From Sediminibacillus massiliensis (GTDB lineage: Bacteria > Bacillota > Bacilli > Bacillales > Amphibacillaceae): a DNA stretch of 64,000 nt. Both the position numbers and the translations under genes were made by a program. The number at the start of each line of letters is the position of its first letter. The stretch's first letter is position 1. The stretch spans positions 1 through 64,000 of the forward strand of contig NZ_LT732533.1 in the NCBI RefSeq assembly GCF_900156915.1. The letters run 5' to 3'. Shown piece after piece: positions 28,969 to 37,385 of this stretch. Under the pieces are notes generated by a model that saw only the letters and a list, made by a program, of their open reading frames with translations, did not search any database and had not been told where the DNA came from.

Positions 28969-29625
28969 TTATTTTCCTGAACCCGGGCCGCCGCCACGGA
29001 ATGTGGACATTCCTCTGTTCGTATTCAACCCACCTCTGTTTTGCGTGGTATAACCGCCATAACAATTACTATTTCTACACTGCTCCATTCTTCGCTGACC
29101 CCAATTCGCGGAGTCGAGCATCCTGTTTAATATTAAGAATGTGAAGAAACTATTCAAATAATTAGGAGAGTAATTATTTCTGACGAACGCATCTGAAGCG
29201 ACTTCAATCAACAATACATCGCCGTTTTCTTCACTAGGTTTGAATGTTACGAAATGGTCCGGATAAATTAATATCTGTTGATTATCTTCTACTTTGCTCA
29301 CTTCTTCGGGGGGAAACAATTCTGTCATGAGCGAAACCAGCTCTTCTCTTTTAAACAATTTGGTACCATAGATATTCGCTGTACCATCTTCACCCGAAAC
29401 CGAATCCAGCATAGGAAAATTATTGGAGATGATTGCTTCGATGTTGCCGCCAGAAGAATTCTCTAGCTGTGATACTACTTCCGATTTAGCTGGTTCTTCA
29501 GGTAAATCTTCGACAGATACAGAGGGTTCACTGGATGACTCATTTATCTCAGAATAATTTAATTGTCCGCACGCTGCCAGAAGTAAACACAACGGCAATA
29601 TGACAGCACAAAGTAGTTTTTTCAT
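28969..29625 (-). CDS. DUF4247 lipoprotein
   Basis: A 218-residue protein from the ATG at 29625 (SD GGAGG at 7 bases). The N-terminus MKKLLCAVILPLCLLLAACGQ is a lipoprotein signal with lipobox LAAC. The middle (about 60-170) is the DUF4247 domain (IISNNFPMLDSVSGEDG; ASDAFVRNNYSPNY). The tail has a Cys pair (CRNSNCYGGY) and a Gly-rich end (RGGGPGSGK). It should face the cell-wall side, as the surface component of the PspA cluster. Function unknown. Confidence 0.82.
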   Translation of the reverse strand: MKKLLCAVILPLCLLLAACGQLNYSEINESSSEPSVSVEDLPEEPAKSEVVSQLENSSGGNIEAIISNNFPMLDSVSGEDGTANIYGTKLFKREELVSLMTELFPPEEVSKVEDNQQILIYPDHFVTFKPSEENGDVLLIEVASDAFVRNNYSPNYLNSFFTFLILNRMLDSANWGQRRMEQCRNSNCYGGYTTQNRGGLNTNRGMSTFRGGGPGSGK

Positions 29626-29686
29626 TCTCAACCCTCCCTTATCCCGTGTTCTCTCCAGCTTACTCAAGCAAATGACTCAAAGGTAA

Positions 29687-29715
29687 AGCCCTTGCAGCCG
29701 GTTAGGTACAAGGGC
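29687..29715 (-). terminator. Weak hairpin between pspA and the DUF4247 gene
   Basis: Arms AAGCCCTTG and CAAGGGCTT flank a 14-base loop in the gap after pspA. No T run follows, so it is better read as an RNA-stability or partial-termination element. Confidence 0.45.
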
Positions 29716-29748
29716 TTGTCAAAGTCCATAGAAAGTCTGGTTGGACTA

Positions 29749-30417
29749 TTACTCTTTGCCAAGCTTTTTTTTCAGAGCAGCCAGTTCGTCATCTACATTA
29801 TTTTTTCCCAATTCTTCAAATTCATCATCAAGCGATTTACTTTGAGCGGAGAGGTCTTCGCTTGTTTCTGCTTCCGCTTCAAACTGAAGAACCTTTTCCT
29901 CCATTCTTTCAAAACCGCGTTTTGATTCGTCGTTTCCAATTGAAGACAGTGTGCGGTTCATTTTTGTACGGGTTTTAGCGGATTCCGCGCGGGCTTTCAA
30001 AGAATCTTTTTTCAGTTTCATTTGTTGATATTCTTTTTTCATTTCGTCCAGCTTGCTTCGCAAGGCTTCTGAATCGCTTTTTGCTCTTTCCCATGATTCC
30101 TTCAAAGTCTCAGCTTGTTCTGCCTGGTCGCTTTTGTCTTGAAGGGCTCGTCTCGCCAAATCTTCATTGCCAGCTTCAATCGCCTGTTCTGCCTGACTTT
30201 GCCTTTTCTCAACAAGAGCATGAGCATCGTCATACTTTCTTTTTAACATCTTTTCGTTCGCAATTTGTTTGGCCACAGAGCTTTCCACTTCTCTGATGTC
30301 GGATTCCATATCTCTCATAAATTGATCAAGCATTTTTACGGGATCTTCTGCTTTGTCCAACATAGCGTTCAACTCGGAATTGACCACAGTGCTTACTCTT
30401 TTAAAGAATTTAAACAT
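29749..30417 (-). CDS. pspA: PspA/IM30 family membrane-stress protein
   Basis: A 222-residue ESCRT-III-like coiled-coil protein that coats and stabilises damaged membranes. The ATG at 30417 (MFKFFKRVSTVVNSELN) has AAAGGAGG 8 bases upstream. The amphipathic N-terminal helix leads to AEDPVKMLDQFMRDMESDIREVE (residues 21-43), then long Lys/Glu helices. It lies second in a cluster behind DUF4178. In B. subtilis the pspA operon is sigmaW-dependent, and a sigmaW-like motif is seen upstream of this cluster. Confidence 0.93.
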   Translation of the reverse strand: MFKFFKRVSTVVNSELNAMLDKAEDPVKMLDQFMRDMESDIREVESSVAKQIANEKMLKRKYDDAHALVEKRQSQAEQAIEAGNEDLARRALQDKSDQAEQAETLKESWERAKSDSEALRSKLDEMKKEYQQMKLKKDSLKARAESAKTRTKMNRTLSSIGNDESKRGFERMEEKVLQFEAEAETSEDLSAQSKSLDDEFEELGKNNVDDELAALKKKLGKE

Positions 30418-30436
30418 AAATTTTTCCTCCTTTATA

Positions 30437-30943
30437 TTATGAGCCTGCAATAATTTTTATTTCATATGGCTCTATCGGATATCCATAACTTACTTCCAAC
30501 TCGCTTCCCCAGTCTTCCAGGCTGATGAAATGCTCCTCTTCTTCATCATAGTATTCTGCATATTTGATAGTTCTGCCATTGATATTTCTGCTTCTGCCTT
30601 CCCCTACTACTCTTGCCTCTCCTTGTTCATCGAGGAAGTAATCCTTAGCTTGATAGGACAATTGGTTTGGGAGCGGTTTGTTCACCGGCAGGTTTATTTG
30701 CTGATATATTCCTAACTCCAGCTCTTCATCCATTTCGGCAGATAACCAAAGGATATTCTTTCCCTCCAATAATTGATACCCAAACCATTCATATGCCTCT
30801 TGACGATAAGTGATTTTTCCCACAACCTCATAATCCACTAAATCATAAGTTATGATGTCGCCTACTTCGATAGATAACGGCGAACGTTCTTTTATTTCAG
30901 GTTTATTTTCTTTTTTTGAAAAAAGTTTGGAGAATAGTCCCAT
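30437..30943 (-). CDS. DUF4178 protein
   Basis: A 168-residue soluble protein with no signal or helix. The sequence (SPLSIEVGDIITYDLVDYEVVGKITYRQEAYEWFGYQLLEG over residues 21-61; the later acidic LSAEMDEELELGIYQQI) fits DUF4178, mostly beta strand. DUF4178 genes recur beside PspA, DUF350 and DUF4247 genes in Bacilli. First gene of the cluster; GAGGTG lies 5 bases before its ATG, and pspA starts 19 bases after its stop. Function unknown. Confidence 0.8.
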   Translation of the reverse strand: MGLFSKLFSKKENKPEIKERSPLSIEVGDIITYDLVDYEVVGKITYRQEAYEWFGYQLLEGKNILWLSAEMDEELELGIYQQINLPVNKPLPNQLSYQAKDYFLDEQGEARVVGEGRSRNINGRTIKYAEYYDEEEEHFISLEDWGSELEVSYGYPIEPYEIKIIAGS

Positions 30944-30969
30944 TGGTTCACCTCTTTTCTATATTATTG

Positions 30970-30998
30970 CATACGGTTCAAATCACGATGAAGTTTCA
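30970..30998 (-). promoter_or_regulatory. Candidate sigmaW-type (ECF) promoter of the PspA cluster
   Basis: On the minus strand TGAAAC (30993-30998) is followed after 17 bases by CGTATG (30970-30975). The sigmaW consensus is TGAAAC-N16-CGTA, so spacing is one base long. Transcription would start about 20 bases before the DUF4178 ATG. The match is meaningful because B. subtilis pspA is a sigmaW gene, but the spacer leaves doubt. Confidence 0.45.
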
Positions 30999-31090
30999 TC
31001 TTTTAAAATTTTTTTAAGAAAGCTCACTATTATATGATAACAGGACTATATCACCCGTCCCAACAAAATTACCTATTGCACAATACTCAT

Positions 31091-31490
31091 GTACTACGTC
31101 ATAACTGAAGTGTGTCTTCCTTCCATCCTTTTCTGATTGAGTAGTAGTCCAGCGCTGCGGAAAAAGGTAAGCAATTTACCGCTAGGATAGAAAATTTCCA
31201 CCATTTCTCTAACTTGGGTAATCTTAATATTAAATTCAGAAAACCTCTAACAGCGAAGGCAGAATACACAGACTCCTATGGGAACAGCAAAGGTTTTAGA
31301 TGGGGCGAGTAACCGCAGTCCCATCTAAGACCCCCGTTAAGAAGCGTTCTTTGCTTCTGCGGAGGCTGAGGCCGTGCCCATGGAAAGCGAAGTATTCTGC
31401 CGCAGCGAGTCCCAGCACTCACGAACATCAGAATGAGAGAACATGGCACAAAAAAATTCACTAGTTCGCAATTTTTCTCAACTACGACAT
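31091..31490. repeat. Composite structured intergenic repeat, copy D
   Basis: A minus-oriented type-1 remnant (about 31115-31166, TCCAGCGCTGCGGAAAAA) joined by a deletion to a plus-oriented type-2 backbone (about 31234-31420). Outer arms GGCAGAATAC (31258-31267) and GTATTCTGCC (31392-31401) pair perfectly and differ from copy C by one compensated base pair. Inside is one unit with a longer stem, TTAGATGGG (31296)/CCCATCTAA (31320). End motifs resemble copy B (ACTACGTCATAAC on the left; CACTAG...CTCAACTACGACAT on the right). No gene between the PspA cluster and ald. Confidence 0.88.
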
Positions 31491-31532
31491 TAAAAATGTA
31501 TGTGTGAATGGTAAGGTTTTTATAAAAGAACA

Positions 31533-31561
31533 GGCAAAATCATTTTAATCACGATTTTGCC
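31533..31561 (-). terminator. Terminator-like hairpin of ald
   Basis: Perfect 9-bp stem GGCAAAATC/GATTTTGCC, 11-base loop, 18 bases past the ald stop, then TGTTCTTTT on the minus strand. Confidence 0.65.
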
Positions 31562-31578
31562 CTTGTTTAGCTTTCTTA

Positions 31579-32697
31579 TTAATTTTCCAACTGTGAATGC
31601 ACATCCGAATAGTCAAGTTGGTGTGCTTCTGCAACCGCACGATATGTGACAAAGCCATTTAAAGTATTGATACCCTTACGCAGGGATTCGTTGTCCAAGC
31701 ACGCTTGCCGGTATCCTTTATTGGCAAGTTGTAAAGCGTACGGTACAGTCACATTAGTCAATCCGATCGTGGAGGTTCTTGGTACAGCTCCTGGCATATT
31801 TGCAACTGCATAGTGCAAAACCCCATGCCTGGTATAGGTCGGGTCATCATGAGTAGTAATTCTGTCGGTAGTTTCAAAAATGCCGCCCTGATCTATGGCC
31901 ACGTCTACTATTACTGAACCTTCCTTCATGTCTTTCACCATTGCTTCTGTAACAAGTTTTGGTGCTTTTGCGCCCGGAATAAGAACGGCACCAATCACCA
32001 AGTCTGACTCTTTCAAAGATTCGGCGATATTCAGCGGATTAGACATCAACGTATTAATCGATGACCCAAATATATCATCCAATTGACGGAGCCTGTCGGG
32101 GTTAAGATCGATGATGGTGACATCTGCCCCAAGTCCTACAGCAATCTTCGCAGCGTTTGTTCCAACTACCCCGCCGCCGATCACCGTCACTTTGCCCCTT
32201 CTGACTCCAGGGATACCTGCTAACAGTATTCCTTTCCCGCCTTTTGATTTCTCCAAGAATTGGGCTCCGATTTGGGCTGCCATTCTGCCGGCAACTTCGC
32301 TCATAGGAGTTAAAAGAGGTAGAGACCCTGAAGAGAGTTGGACTGTTTCATATGCGATTGCTGTAACTTTTTTGTCAATTAACGCTTTGGTTAAATCAGG
32401 TTCTGGTGCAAGGTGCAAATAGGTAAACAAAATCAAGCCTTCATAGAAATATTCATATTCTTCAGGTAATGGTTCTTTCACTTTCATAACCATTTCCTGG
32501 CTCCATGCTTCAGAAGCCGAAGAAACTATTTCGGCACCGGCACGAAGATATTCTTCATCAGTAAAACCCGAACCCTTTCCAGCATTCTTCTCTACGAAGA
32601 TATAATGACCCGCTTCCTTCAGAGCAACGACTCCTGAAGGAGCTACGGCAACTCTGTTTTCATTATTTTTTATCTCTTTTGGAATACCTATTTTCAT
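31579..32697 (-). CDS. ald: Alanine dehydrogenase
   Basis: NAD-dependent deamination of L-alanine to pyruvate and ammonia; supports sporulation and growth on alanine in Bacillus. It has 372 residues. The N-terminal domain carries [18 protein letters not shown] with the substrate-binding Arg/Lys, the conserved His is in [11 protein letters not shown], the NAD motif is [12 protein letters not shown], and the active-site Asp lies in [11 protein letters not shown] single gene with no near neighbour in its direction. Confidence 0.97.
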   Translation of the reverse strand: MKIGIPKEIKNNENRVAVAPSGVVALKEAGHYIFVEKNAGKGSGFTDEEYLRAGAEIVSSASEAWSQEMVMKVKEPLPEEYEYFYEGLILFTYLHLAPEPDLTKALIDKKVTAIAYETVQLSSGSLPLLTPMSEVAGRMAAQIGAQFLEKSKGGKGILLAGIPGVRRGKVTVIGGGVVGTNAAKIAVGLGADVTIIDLNPDRLRQLDDIFGSSINTLMSNPLNIAESLKESDLVIGAVLIPGAKAPKLVTEAMVKDMKEGSVIVDVAIDQGGIFETTDRITTHDDPTYTRHGVLHYAVANMPGAVPRTSTIGLTNVTVPYALQLANKGYRQACLDNESLRKGINTLNGFVTYRAVAEAHQLDYSDVHSQLEN

Positions 32698-32972
32698 TAC
32701 AAGTCCCCTTCCTGCACGATGATTACAAATTTCAGTCTACTACTTATGTATATTTTTTGGCCTTCAATCCTCGCCCAAGTTGGACAAGAACTGTTTGGAC
32801 ACTTTTATCATAGCACTCGAAACTTGTTATGAATAGTCCTTCAGAATGTTTGTAAATAAAACTCTGAAACAAAAGCTTATTTCATAAATTCTTAATTTGC
32901 TTGTCACATTGTCTCTGTAGTAGAAAAGGTTTGTCATGTTATAATTAAGAAAAGGAGAAGGGGGAGTTCGGT

Positions 32973-33410
32973 ATGGAATTTGAATACAAACAAATAATTG
33001 TAGCGGTAGATGGTTCTAAGACCGCTGAACTCGCATTCAACAAGGCTGTGGATATCGCAAAGCGTAATGATGCCCAATTGATACTGGCCCATGTAATCGA
33101 TCATCGAACTTTTGCAACAGCGGAGGCATATGATCGGACACTTGCTGAGCGGGCAGAGAACTACGCAAGAGAGCTATTGGCAGACTATCAGCTAAAAGCG
33201 GAACAAGCCGGCGTAACAAAAATAAAATCCGATATCGAGTATGGTTCTCCTAAAATGAAGATTGCCAAGGAAATATCGAGAAAGCATCAAGCAGATTTAA
33301 TCATTTGCGGTGCTACAGGAATGAATGCAGTTGAAAGGTTCCTCATTGGGAGTGTTTCCGAAAGCATTACCCGTTATGCAGATTGCGACGTACTGATCGT
33401 ACGCAACTGA
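32973..33410 (+). CDS. Universal stress protein (UspA family)
   Basis: A 145-residue single Usp domain. The start YKQIIVAVDGSKTAELAFNKAV holds the conserved Asp, and the ATP-binding signature GATGMNAVERFLIGSVSESITRYADC fits G-2x-G-9x-G(S/T), so ATP binding is likely. AAAGGAGAAGGGGG precedes the ATG. Divergent from ald with a 275-base gap in which no clear regulatory site was found. Confidence 0.9.
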   Translation: MEFEYKQIIVAVDGSKTAELAFNKAVDIAKRNDAQLILAHVIDHRTFATAEAYDRTLAERAENYARELLADYQLKAEQAGVTKIKSDIEYGSPKMKIAKEISRKHQADLIICGATGMNAVERFLIGSVSESITRYADCDVLIVRN

Positions 33411-33419
33411 AAATCCGAT

Positions 33420-33441
33420 GTCCCCCTTATTAATGGGGGAC
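33420..33441. terminator. Bidirectional terminator between the Usp gene and moaB
   Basis: Perfect 7-bp stem GTCCCCC/GGGGGAC with an 8-base loop lies between convergent genes. Confidence 0.75.
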
Positions 33442-33445
33442 CGTC

Positions 33446-33952
33446 TCATTTATTTATTTCCTTCACTATATGTCCCAGTTCGGGCAGGATTAATTTATCC
33501 ATTGCCAGACGTACCGCCCCACTTGAGCCCGGAGTTGAAATGACAGCTGTCCTTTTAATGACGCCGGCCAATGCCCTGGAAAGAATCGCTGCAGATCCGA
33601 TGTCTTCCAAGTAACTTACCATACGAAAAATTTCCCCGAACCCGACAATCTCCTTATCCAGCAAAGGCTGTAGCGTTTCAATTGTAATATCTCTCGGCGC
33701 GATTCCTGTTCCACCGTTTATCAGGATTGCATCGATTCTCTCCATTTCACATCCAGAAAGCACCGCAGATTCGATTTCCGTTTTTTCGTCTCTGACAATC
33801 CGGTATTCCTCTATCTGATACCCGCTTTCCTTAAGTTTTTCCATCATCAGTTGTCCACTCTTGTCGGATTGCTTATCCCGCGTGTCACTGACTGTCAAAA
33901 CCATACATTGAATTTTTCTCTCAAACGGCTGTTTATGTTCTACAACAGACAA
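33446..33952 (-). CDS. moaB: Molybdenum cofactor biosynthesis protein B
   Basis: MoaB/Mog-family protein of the molybdopterin pathway (adenylylation step family). I prefer the TTG at 33952 (MSVVEHKQ), 8 bases after AGGAG, because it aligns with the MSVTEHK start of B. subtilis MoaB; length 168. Signature motifs are LTVSDTRDKQSDKSG, LINGGTGIAPRD and STPGSSGAVRLAMD. It follows the EcsC-like gene by about 20 bases. Confidence 0.93.
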   Translation of the reverse strand: MSVVEHKQPFERKIQCMVLTVSDTRDKQSDKSGQLMMEKLKESGYQIEEYRIVRDEKTEIESAVLSGCEMERIDAILINGGTGIAPRDITIETLQPLLDKEIVGFGEIFRMVSYLEDIGSAAILSRALAGVIKRTAVISTPGSSGAVRLAMDKLILPELGHIVKEINK

Positions 33953-33973
33953 AATATACACTCCTACCTTTCA

Positions 33974-34789
33974 TTACATTCGTTGATCAATGAAATATCG
34001 TTTCTGGTAAAAACGTAGAGCATGATCGGAAATAGATGAAGTCAATTTATAATTGGTTACAGCACCAATGGCCATCCCGGTTATTGGGAAGCCTTGGGTT
34101 GTCTTTTTCCTGGCTGTGTACAGGATGAGTGATTTAGTCAATTGTTTGATAGGCTGGTCAAGCCAACTGGCATCGAATACTTTATCCTCCCCTTCATACA
34201 AATAAGCCGTTTCTTTTTTTGCTTCGTCAATCAACTGCAGCCATGCTGATTTTCGTGATCTCTTTGGCAGTGTTGCAGCGTGAAACAGCTTAAGGGAAAA
34301 CATCATTTCGGATGGATGATTGACATCCCTTCCAAAACAAAGACCGATAAGTTGAACAAGGCGGAGATTCATGATGAGCATCAGCGGAAAATCTACACTT
34401 AACAGAAACAAGCCTCCTGTTCCTGATAAGCCGCCCTGTACGAAGGAAGATAATTTACCCCTGGCTATTTCTTGTTTAGCCAGATATGTCAATTGGTGGA
34501 TGGATAAATGGCGCAAATCCTGAATGGATCTGATATCAGAGTTGAAAATTCGTGCTGTGTCGATAATTGAATCTCTTGCTTCTTTTTGGAGCCTGGTCCC
34601 TTGTAGGTTAGCGTGGATAAAAAACAGGAGCTCATCGATTTTTTCGATAACGGATTCTTTTTCAGATCTGCCAGCTAAAGCAACAATCTTGCCGATCCAT
34701 TCATCAATTTTTGTTTCCACATCACTATGCTTATGATCGAAACTTTTCTCCCACTCCTCGATTTCCTCCAGGACATACTGAGTGTCCAT
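33974..34789 (-). CDS. EcsC family protein
   Basis: A 271-residue protein of the EcsC family. The middle carries the typical hydrophobic stretch GGLSGTGGLFLLSVDFPLMLIMNLRLVQLIG (about residues 119-150), and the C-terminal GMAIGAVTNYKLTSSISDHALRFYQKRYF is a strong family marker. Function is not known; EcsC in B. subtilis belongs to the EcsAB locus, but ecsAB is not here. Probably co-transcribed with moaB. Confidence 0.85.
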   Translation of the reverse strand: MDTQYVLEEIEEWEKSFDHKHSDVETKIDEWIGKIVALAGRSEKESVIEKIDELLFFIHANLQGTRLQKEARDSIIDTARIFNSDIRSIQDLRHLSIHQLTYLAKQEIARGKLSSFVQGGLSGTGGLFLLSVDFPLMLIMNLRLVQLIGLCFGRDVNHPSEMMFSLKLFHAATLPKRSRKSAWLQLIDEAKKETAYLYEGEDKVFDASWLDQPIKQLTKSLILYTARKKTTQGFPITGMAIGAVTNYKLTSSISDHALRFYQKRYFIDQRM

Positions 34790-34880
34790 TTAACGTCCTC
34801 CCCGGGTAACACCCTTTTTTCCATCTTAACATAAACCAGACAGCAATAGACGTCGTTCTTAAGAGATGAACGATAAAAAA

Positions 34881-34905
34881 AAGCCCGGCAAATATTGTCG
34901 GGCTT
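34881..34905 (-). terminator. Intrinsic terminator of ackA
   Basis: Stem AAGCCCG/CGGGCTT extended inward by CA/TG, followed on the minus strand by TTTTTTTTATCG. It starts eight bases past the ackA stop. Confidence 0.9.
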
Positions 34906-34912
34906 CCATACT

Positions 34913-36097
34913 TTAGGACAATCTTACAGTGTCCCTAGCGATCATTACTTCTTCATTTGTCGGGATTACAATGACTTTCACTGGTGAATGAGGATAGTTA
35001 ATAAATGCTTCTTTTCCTCGCACATTGTTTAGGGACGGATCCCAGTAGACACCCATGAACTCAAGTCCTTTCAAGACTCTTTCACGGATTTCCACACTAT
35101 TTTCTCCAACACCTGCAGTGAAAATGATAGCATCTACACCGCGCATTCTTGCGGCATAGGATCCCAAGTATTTATGGATTCTTTCTGCAAACACCTCTAA
35201 AGCCAATTCAGCACGTTCATCTTTGTTGTTCGCTTTTTGTGTAATATCTCTTAAGTCACTTGAGAAACCTGATAATGCAAGCATACCACTTTCTTTATTC
35301 AACACGTTCATAACTTCACTTGCGGACTTACCAGTTTTGTCCATAATGTATGGAATCAAAGCCGGATCGATATTCCCGGAACGAGTTCCCATTGTTACAC
35401 CGGCCAAAGGAGTGAATCCCATGGAAGTATCAATTGATTTGCCATTCTCGATAGCAGCGATACTTGCCCCATTTCCTAAATGACAAGAAATCAGGCGTAA
35501 TTGTTCAAGCGGAATTCCCAGAAGTTCTGATGCTCTTTGGGAGACATACTTATGGGAAGTTCCGTGGAAACCATACTTCCTGATTCCATATTCTTTATAA
35601 TATTCATATGGAAGACTATATAAATAAGATTGCTCAGGCATTGTTTGGTGAAACGCAGTGTCAAATACCGCAACCGCCGGAACATCCGGAAGAATTTCAC
35701 GGAATGCTTGAATTCCTGTCAAGTTCGCCGGATTGTGAAGAGGAGCCAAATCAGACACTTCCTCAATCTCTTTGATAACTTCATCAGTGATTTTGACAGA
35801 ATCGCTGAAACGTTCACCGCCATGTACAACGCGATGGCCTACTCCATCTATCTCATCGAAAGATTTTATAACGCCAGAAGCGATCAATTTATCGAGAAGC
35901 ATCTTAACAGCTTGTTCATGATCCGGAATATCGGTAGTTGTTTCATCCTTCTCCCCATCTACTTCGATGGAAAAAACAGAATTTGCAATCCCTATTCTTT
36001 CCACTAGTCCTTTTGCCATCACTGTTTCCTCAGGCATTTCAATCAATTGAAACTTTAGTGATGAACTGCCTGCATTAATAGCCAAAATATTGCTCAA
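34913..36097 (-). CDS. ackA: Acetate kinase
   Basis: Converts acetyl phosphate and ADP to acetate and ATP in overflow metabolism. It has 394 residues and appears to use a TTG start ([15 protein letters not shown]), with AAAGGA 10 bases upstream. Signatures are [42 protein letters not shown], the catalytic Arg in [10 protein letters not shown], and [10 protein letters not shown] cre box lies about 93 bases upstream, fitting CcpA activation as in B. subtilis; ccpA itself is in this window. Confidence 0.97.
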   Translation of the reverse strand: MSNILAINAGSSSLKFQLIEMPEETVMAKGLVERIGIANSVFSIEVDGEKDETTTDIPDHEQAVKMLLDKLIASGVIKSFDEIDGVGHRVVHGGERFSDSVKITDEVIKEIEEVSDLAPLHNPANLTGIQAFREILPDVPAVAVFDTAFHQTMPEQSYLYSLPYEYYKEYGIRKYGFHGTSHKYVSQRASELLGIPLEQLRLISCHLGNGASIAAIENGKSIDTSMGFTPLAGVTMGTRSGNIDPALIPYIMDKTGKSASEVMNVLNKESGMLALSGFSSDLRDITQKANNKDERAELALEVFAERIHKYLGSYAARMRGVDAIIFTAGVGENSVEIRERVLKGLEFMGVYWDPSLNNVRGKEAFINYPHSPVKVIVIPTNEEVMIARDTVRLS

Positions 36098-36189
36098 TGC
36101 AATTCAATCCTTTCATGTATGCGTCCTGTTTTTATTTCCCTTAACCATTTAAACACCCGTCTATAAAGTTTGCAATACAGAACAATTGA

Positions 36190-36203
36190 TGATAACGTTT
36201 GCT
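36190..36203. promoter_or_regulatory. cre site (CcpA operator) upstream of ackA
   Basis: TGATAACGTTTGCT matches TGWNANCGNTNNCA at all fixed positions except the last base. It is 93 bases upstream of the ackA start, the side and rough distance expected for CcpA activation of ackA in Bacillus. Confidence 0.6.
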
Positions 36204-36266
36204 ATCCGAATTTGTTATTTTCGAAATATTCCAGCAGATGATGGATGTATTTACTTTCTAAACTTC

Positions 36267-37256
36267 CTATTCCGGAAATCCCTCTTCTTTAAACCATCTA
36301 TTGATTTTATTCAATATCTCATCCAATGCTTTTCCATTTTTAAAGGAAGGTAATTTTGCGAGCAATGCTTGTTTCGGCTGCTTTGTGTTGGTCCCTTTTT
36401 TCTGCAGAATCAGTATGCTTTTCGCCTGCTTTTCAGAGGCGAATAGGCTGTCAGGAAGCTGCACTAGTCCAATGATATGGGCATTCTTATGAAGGAATGC
36501 GTTCAATTTATCGGCTTGATCGCTATCAAATAAAAAATTCGGAATGACAAATACAGCATATCCTCCTGATTTAAGGTAGCGGAGGCTTTGTTCGATAAAC
36601 AAGTGATGGGAATAGGAATGGCCTTCGTCTGCTTTCAACTCGTATTCCCGTGCAATGATATCATCTGGGTAATAACCGACAGGCAGATCAGAGACAACCA
36701 AGTCCACAGGTTCCAACAACATCGGCCTTAGACTGTCTTGATGGAACAGTTCCAATTCAATTTGCTGCAAGTTGGCACTCATGACAGACAAGCGGAGAAG
36801 GGACGGGTCTACTTCGCTTCCCACCGGTATTACTTCTTGTTTTAGTTGATTGACGACAGCCGTTATTAAGTTTCCTGTTCCACTTGCTGGATCAAGTAAA
36901 CGTATTTGGGATCGAGACGGGAACAACTTTCCTGCCAAATAACCGATGAACATAGCTACCGTATCAGGAGTAATTAAATGTTGTTGCTGTGTAGCACCCT
37001 TCATGCCTTTTAAGATTGCCAATTGAATCCCTTTTCTTATTTCTTCCTTTTCATAAGAGGTAATATGGAATGAATCCGTTCTTTTTTCCAATTGCCGTTT
37101 CAAAACATCATTTAACTCTTCGGCAGTATCCCTGGTGAACAAGTATTCCAGCACGATGCCAACACTATCCAAATATGGTTGATTCAATTGATGTTGAACT
37201 TGCTCGGCCGTTTCATCCACCCAGCTAAAGATATGTTCTACATTATTGTGTTCCAA
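36267..37256 (-). CDS. ytxK: Class I SAM-dependent methyltransferase YtxK
   Basis: An N6-adenine-type methyltransferase-fold protein without a restriction partner. The TTG at 37256 (MEHNNVEHIF), 7 bases after GGAGG, gives 329 residues, the B. subtilis YtxK length as I recall it. An N-terminal helical part (1-95) precedes the Rossmann domain with LLDPASGTGNLITA (SAM site) and the catalytic DLPVGYYPD, a variant of NPPY with Asp-Leu in place of Asn-Pro. That change argues against ordinary DNA methylation. Upstream of ackA in one direction. Confidence 0.87.
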   Translation of the reverse strand: MEHNNVEHIFSWVDETAEQVQHQLNQPYLDSVGIVLEYLFTRDTAEELNDVLKRQLEKRTDSFHITSYEKEEIRKGIQLAILKGMKGATQQQHLITPDTVAMFIGYLAGKLFPSRSQIRLLDPASGTGNLITAVVNQLKQEVIPVGSEVDPSLLRLSVMSANLQQIELELFHQDSLRPMLLEPVDLVVSDLPVGYYPDDIIAREYELKADEGHSYSHHLFIEQSLRYLKSGGYAVFVIPNFLFDSDQADKLNAFLHKNAHIIGLVQLPDSLFASEKQAKSILILQKKGTNTKQPKQALLAKLPSFKNGKALDEILNKINRWFKEEGFPE

Positions 37257-37344
37257 TATATTTCCTCCATTCATTTAACTCATCAGCTTATCATTGTATC
37301 AGAATTACTGATTTTATCGCACTTGTTATGTATCAGTATTACCC

Positions 37345-37379
37345 AAAGAAAAACCGGCAACATCTGCCGGCTTCTCTTT
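37345..37379 (-). terminator. Intrinsic terminator of tpx
   Basis: Core stem CCGGCA/TGCCGG extended by AAAGAAAAA against CTTCTCTTT, five-base loop, just past the tpx stop. T-rich on the minus strand. Confidence 0.78.
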
Positions 37380-37385
37380 GAAGTA

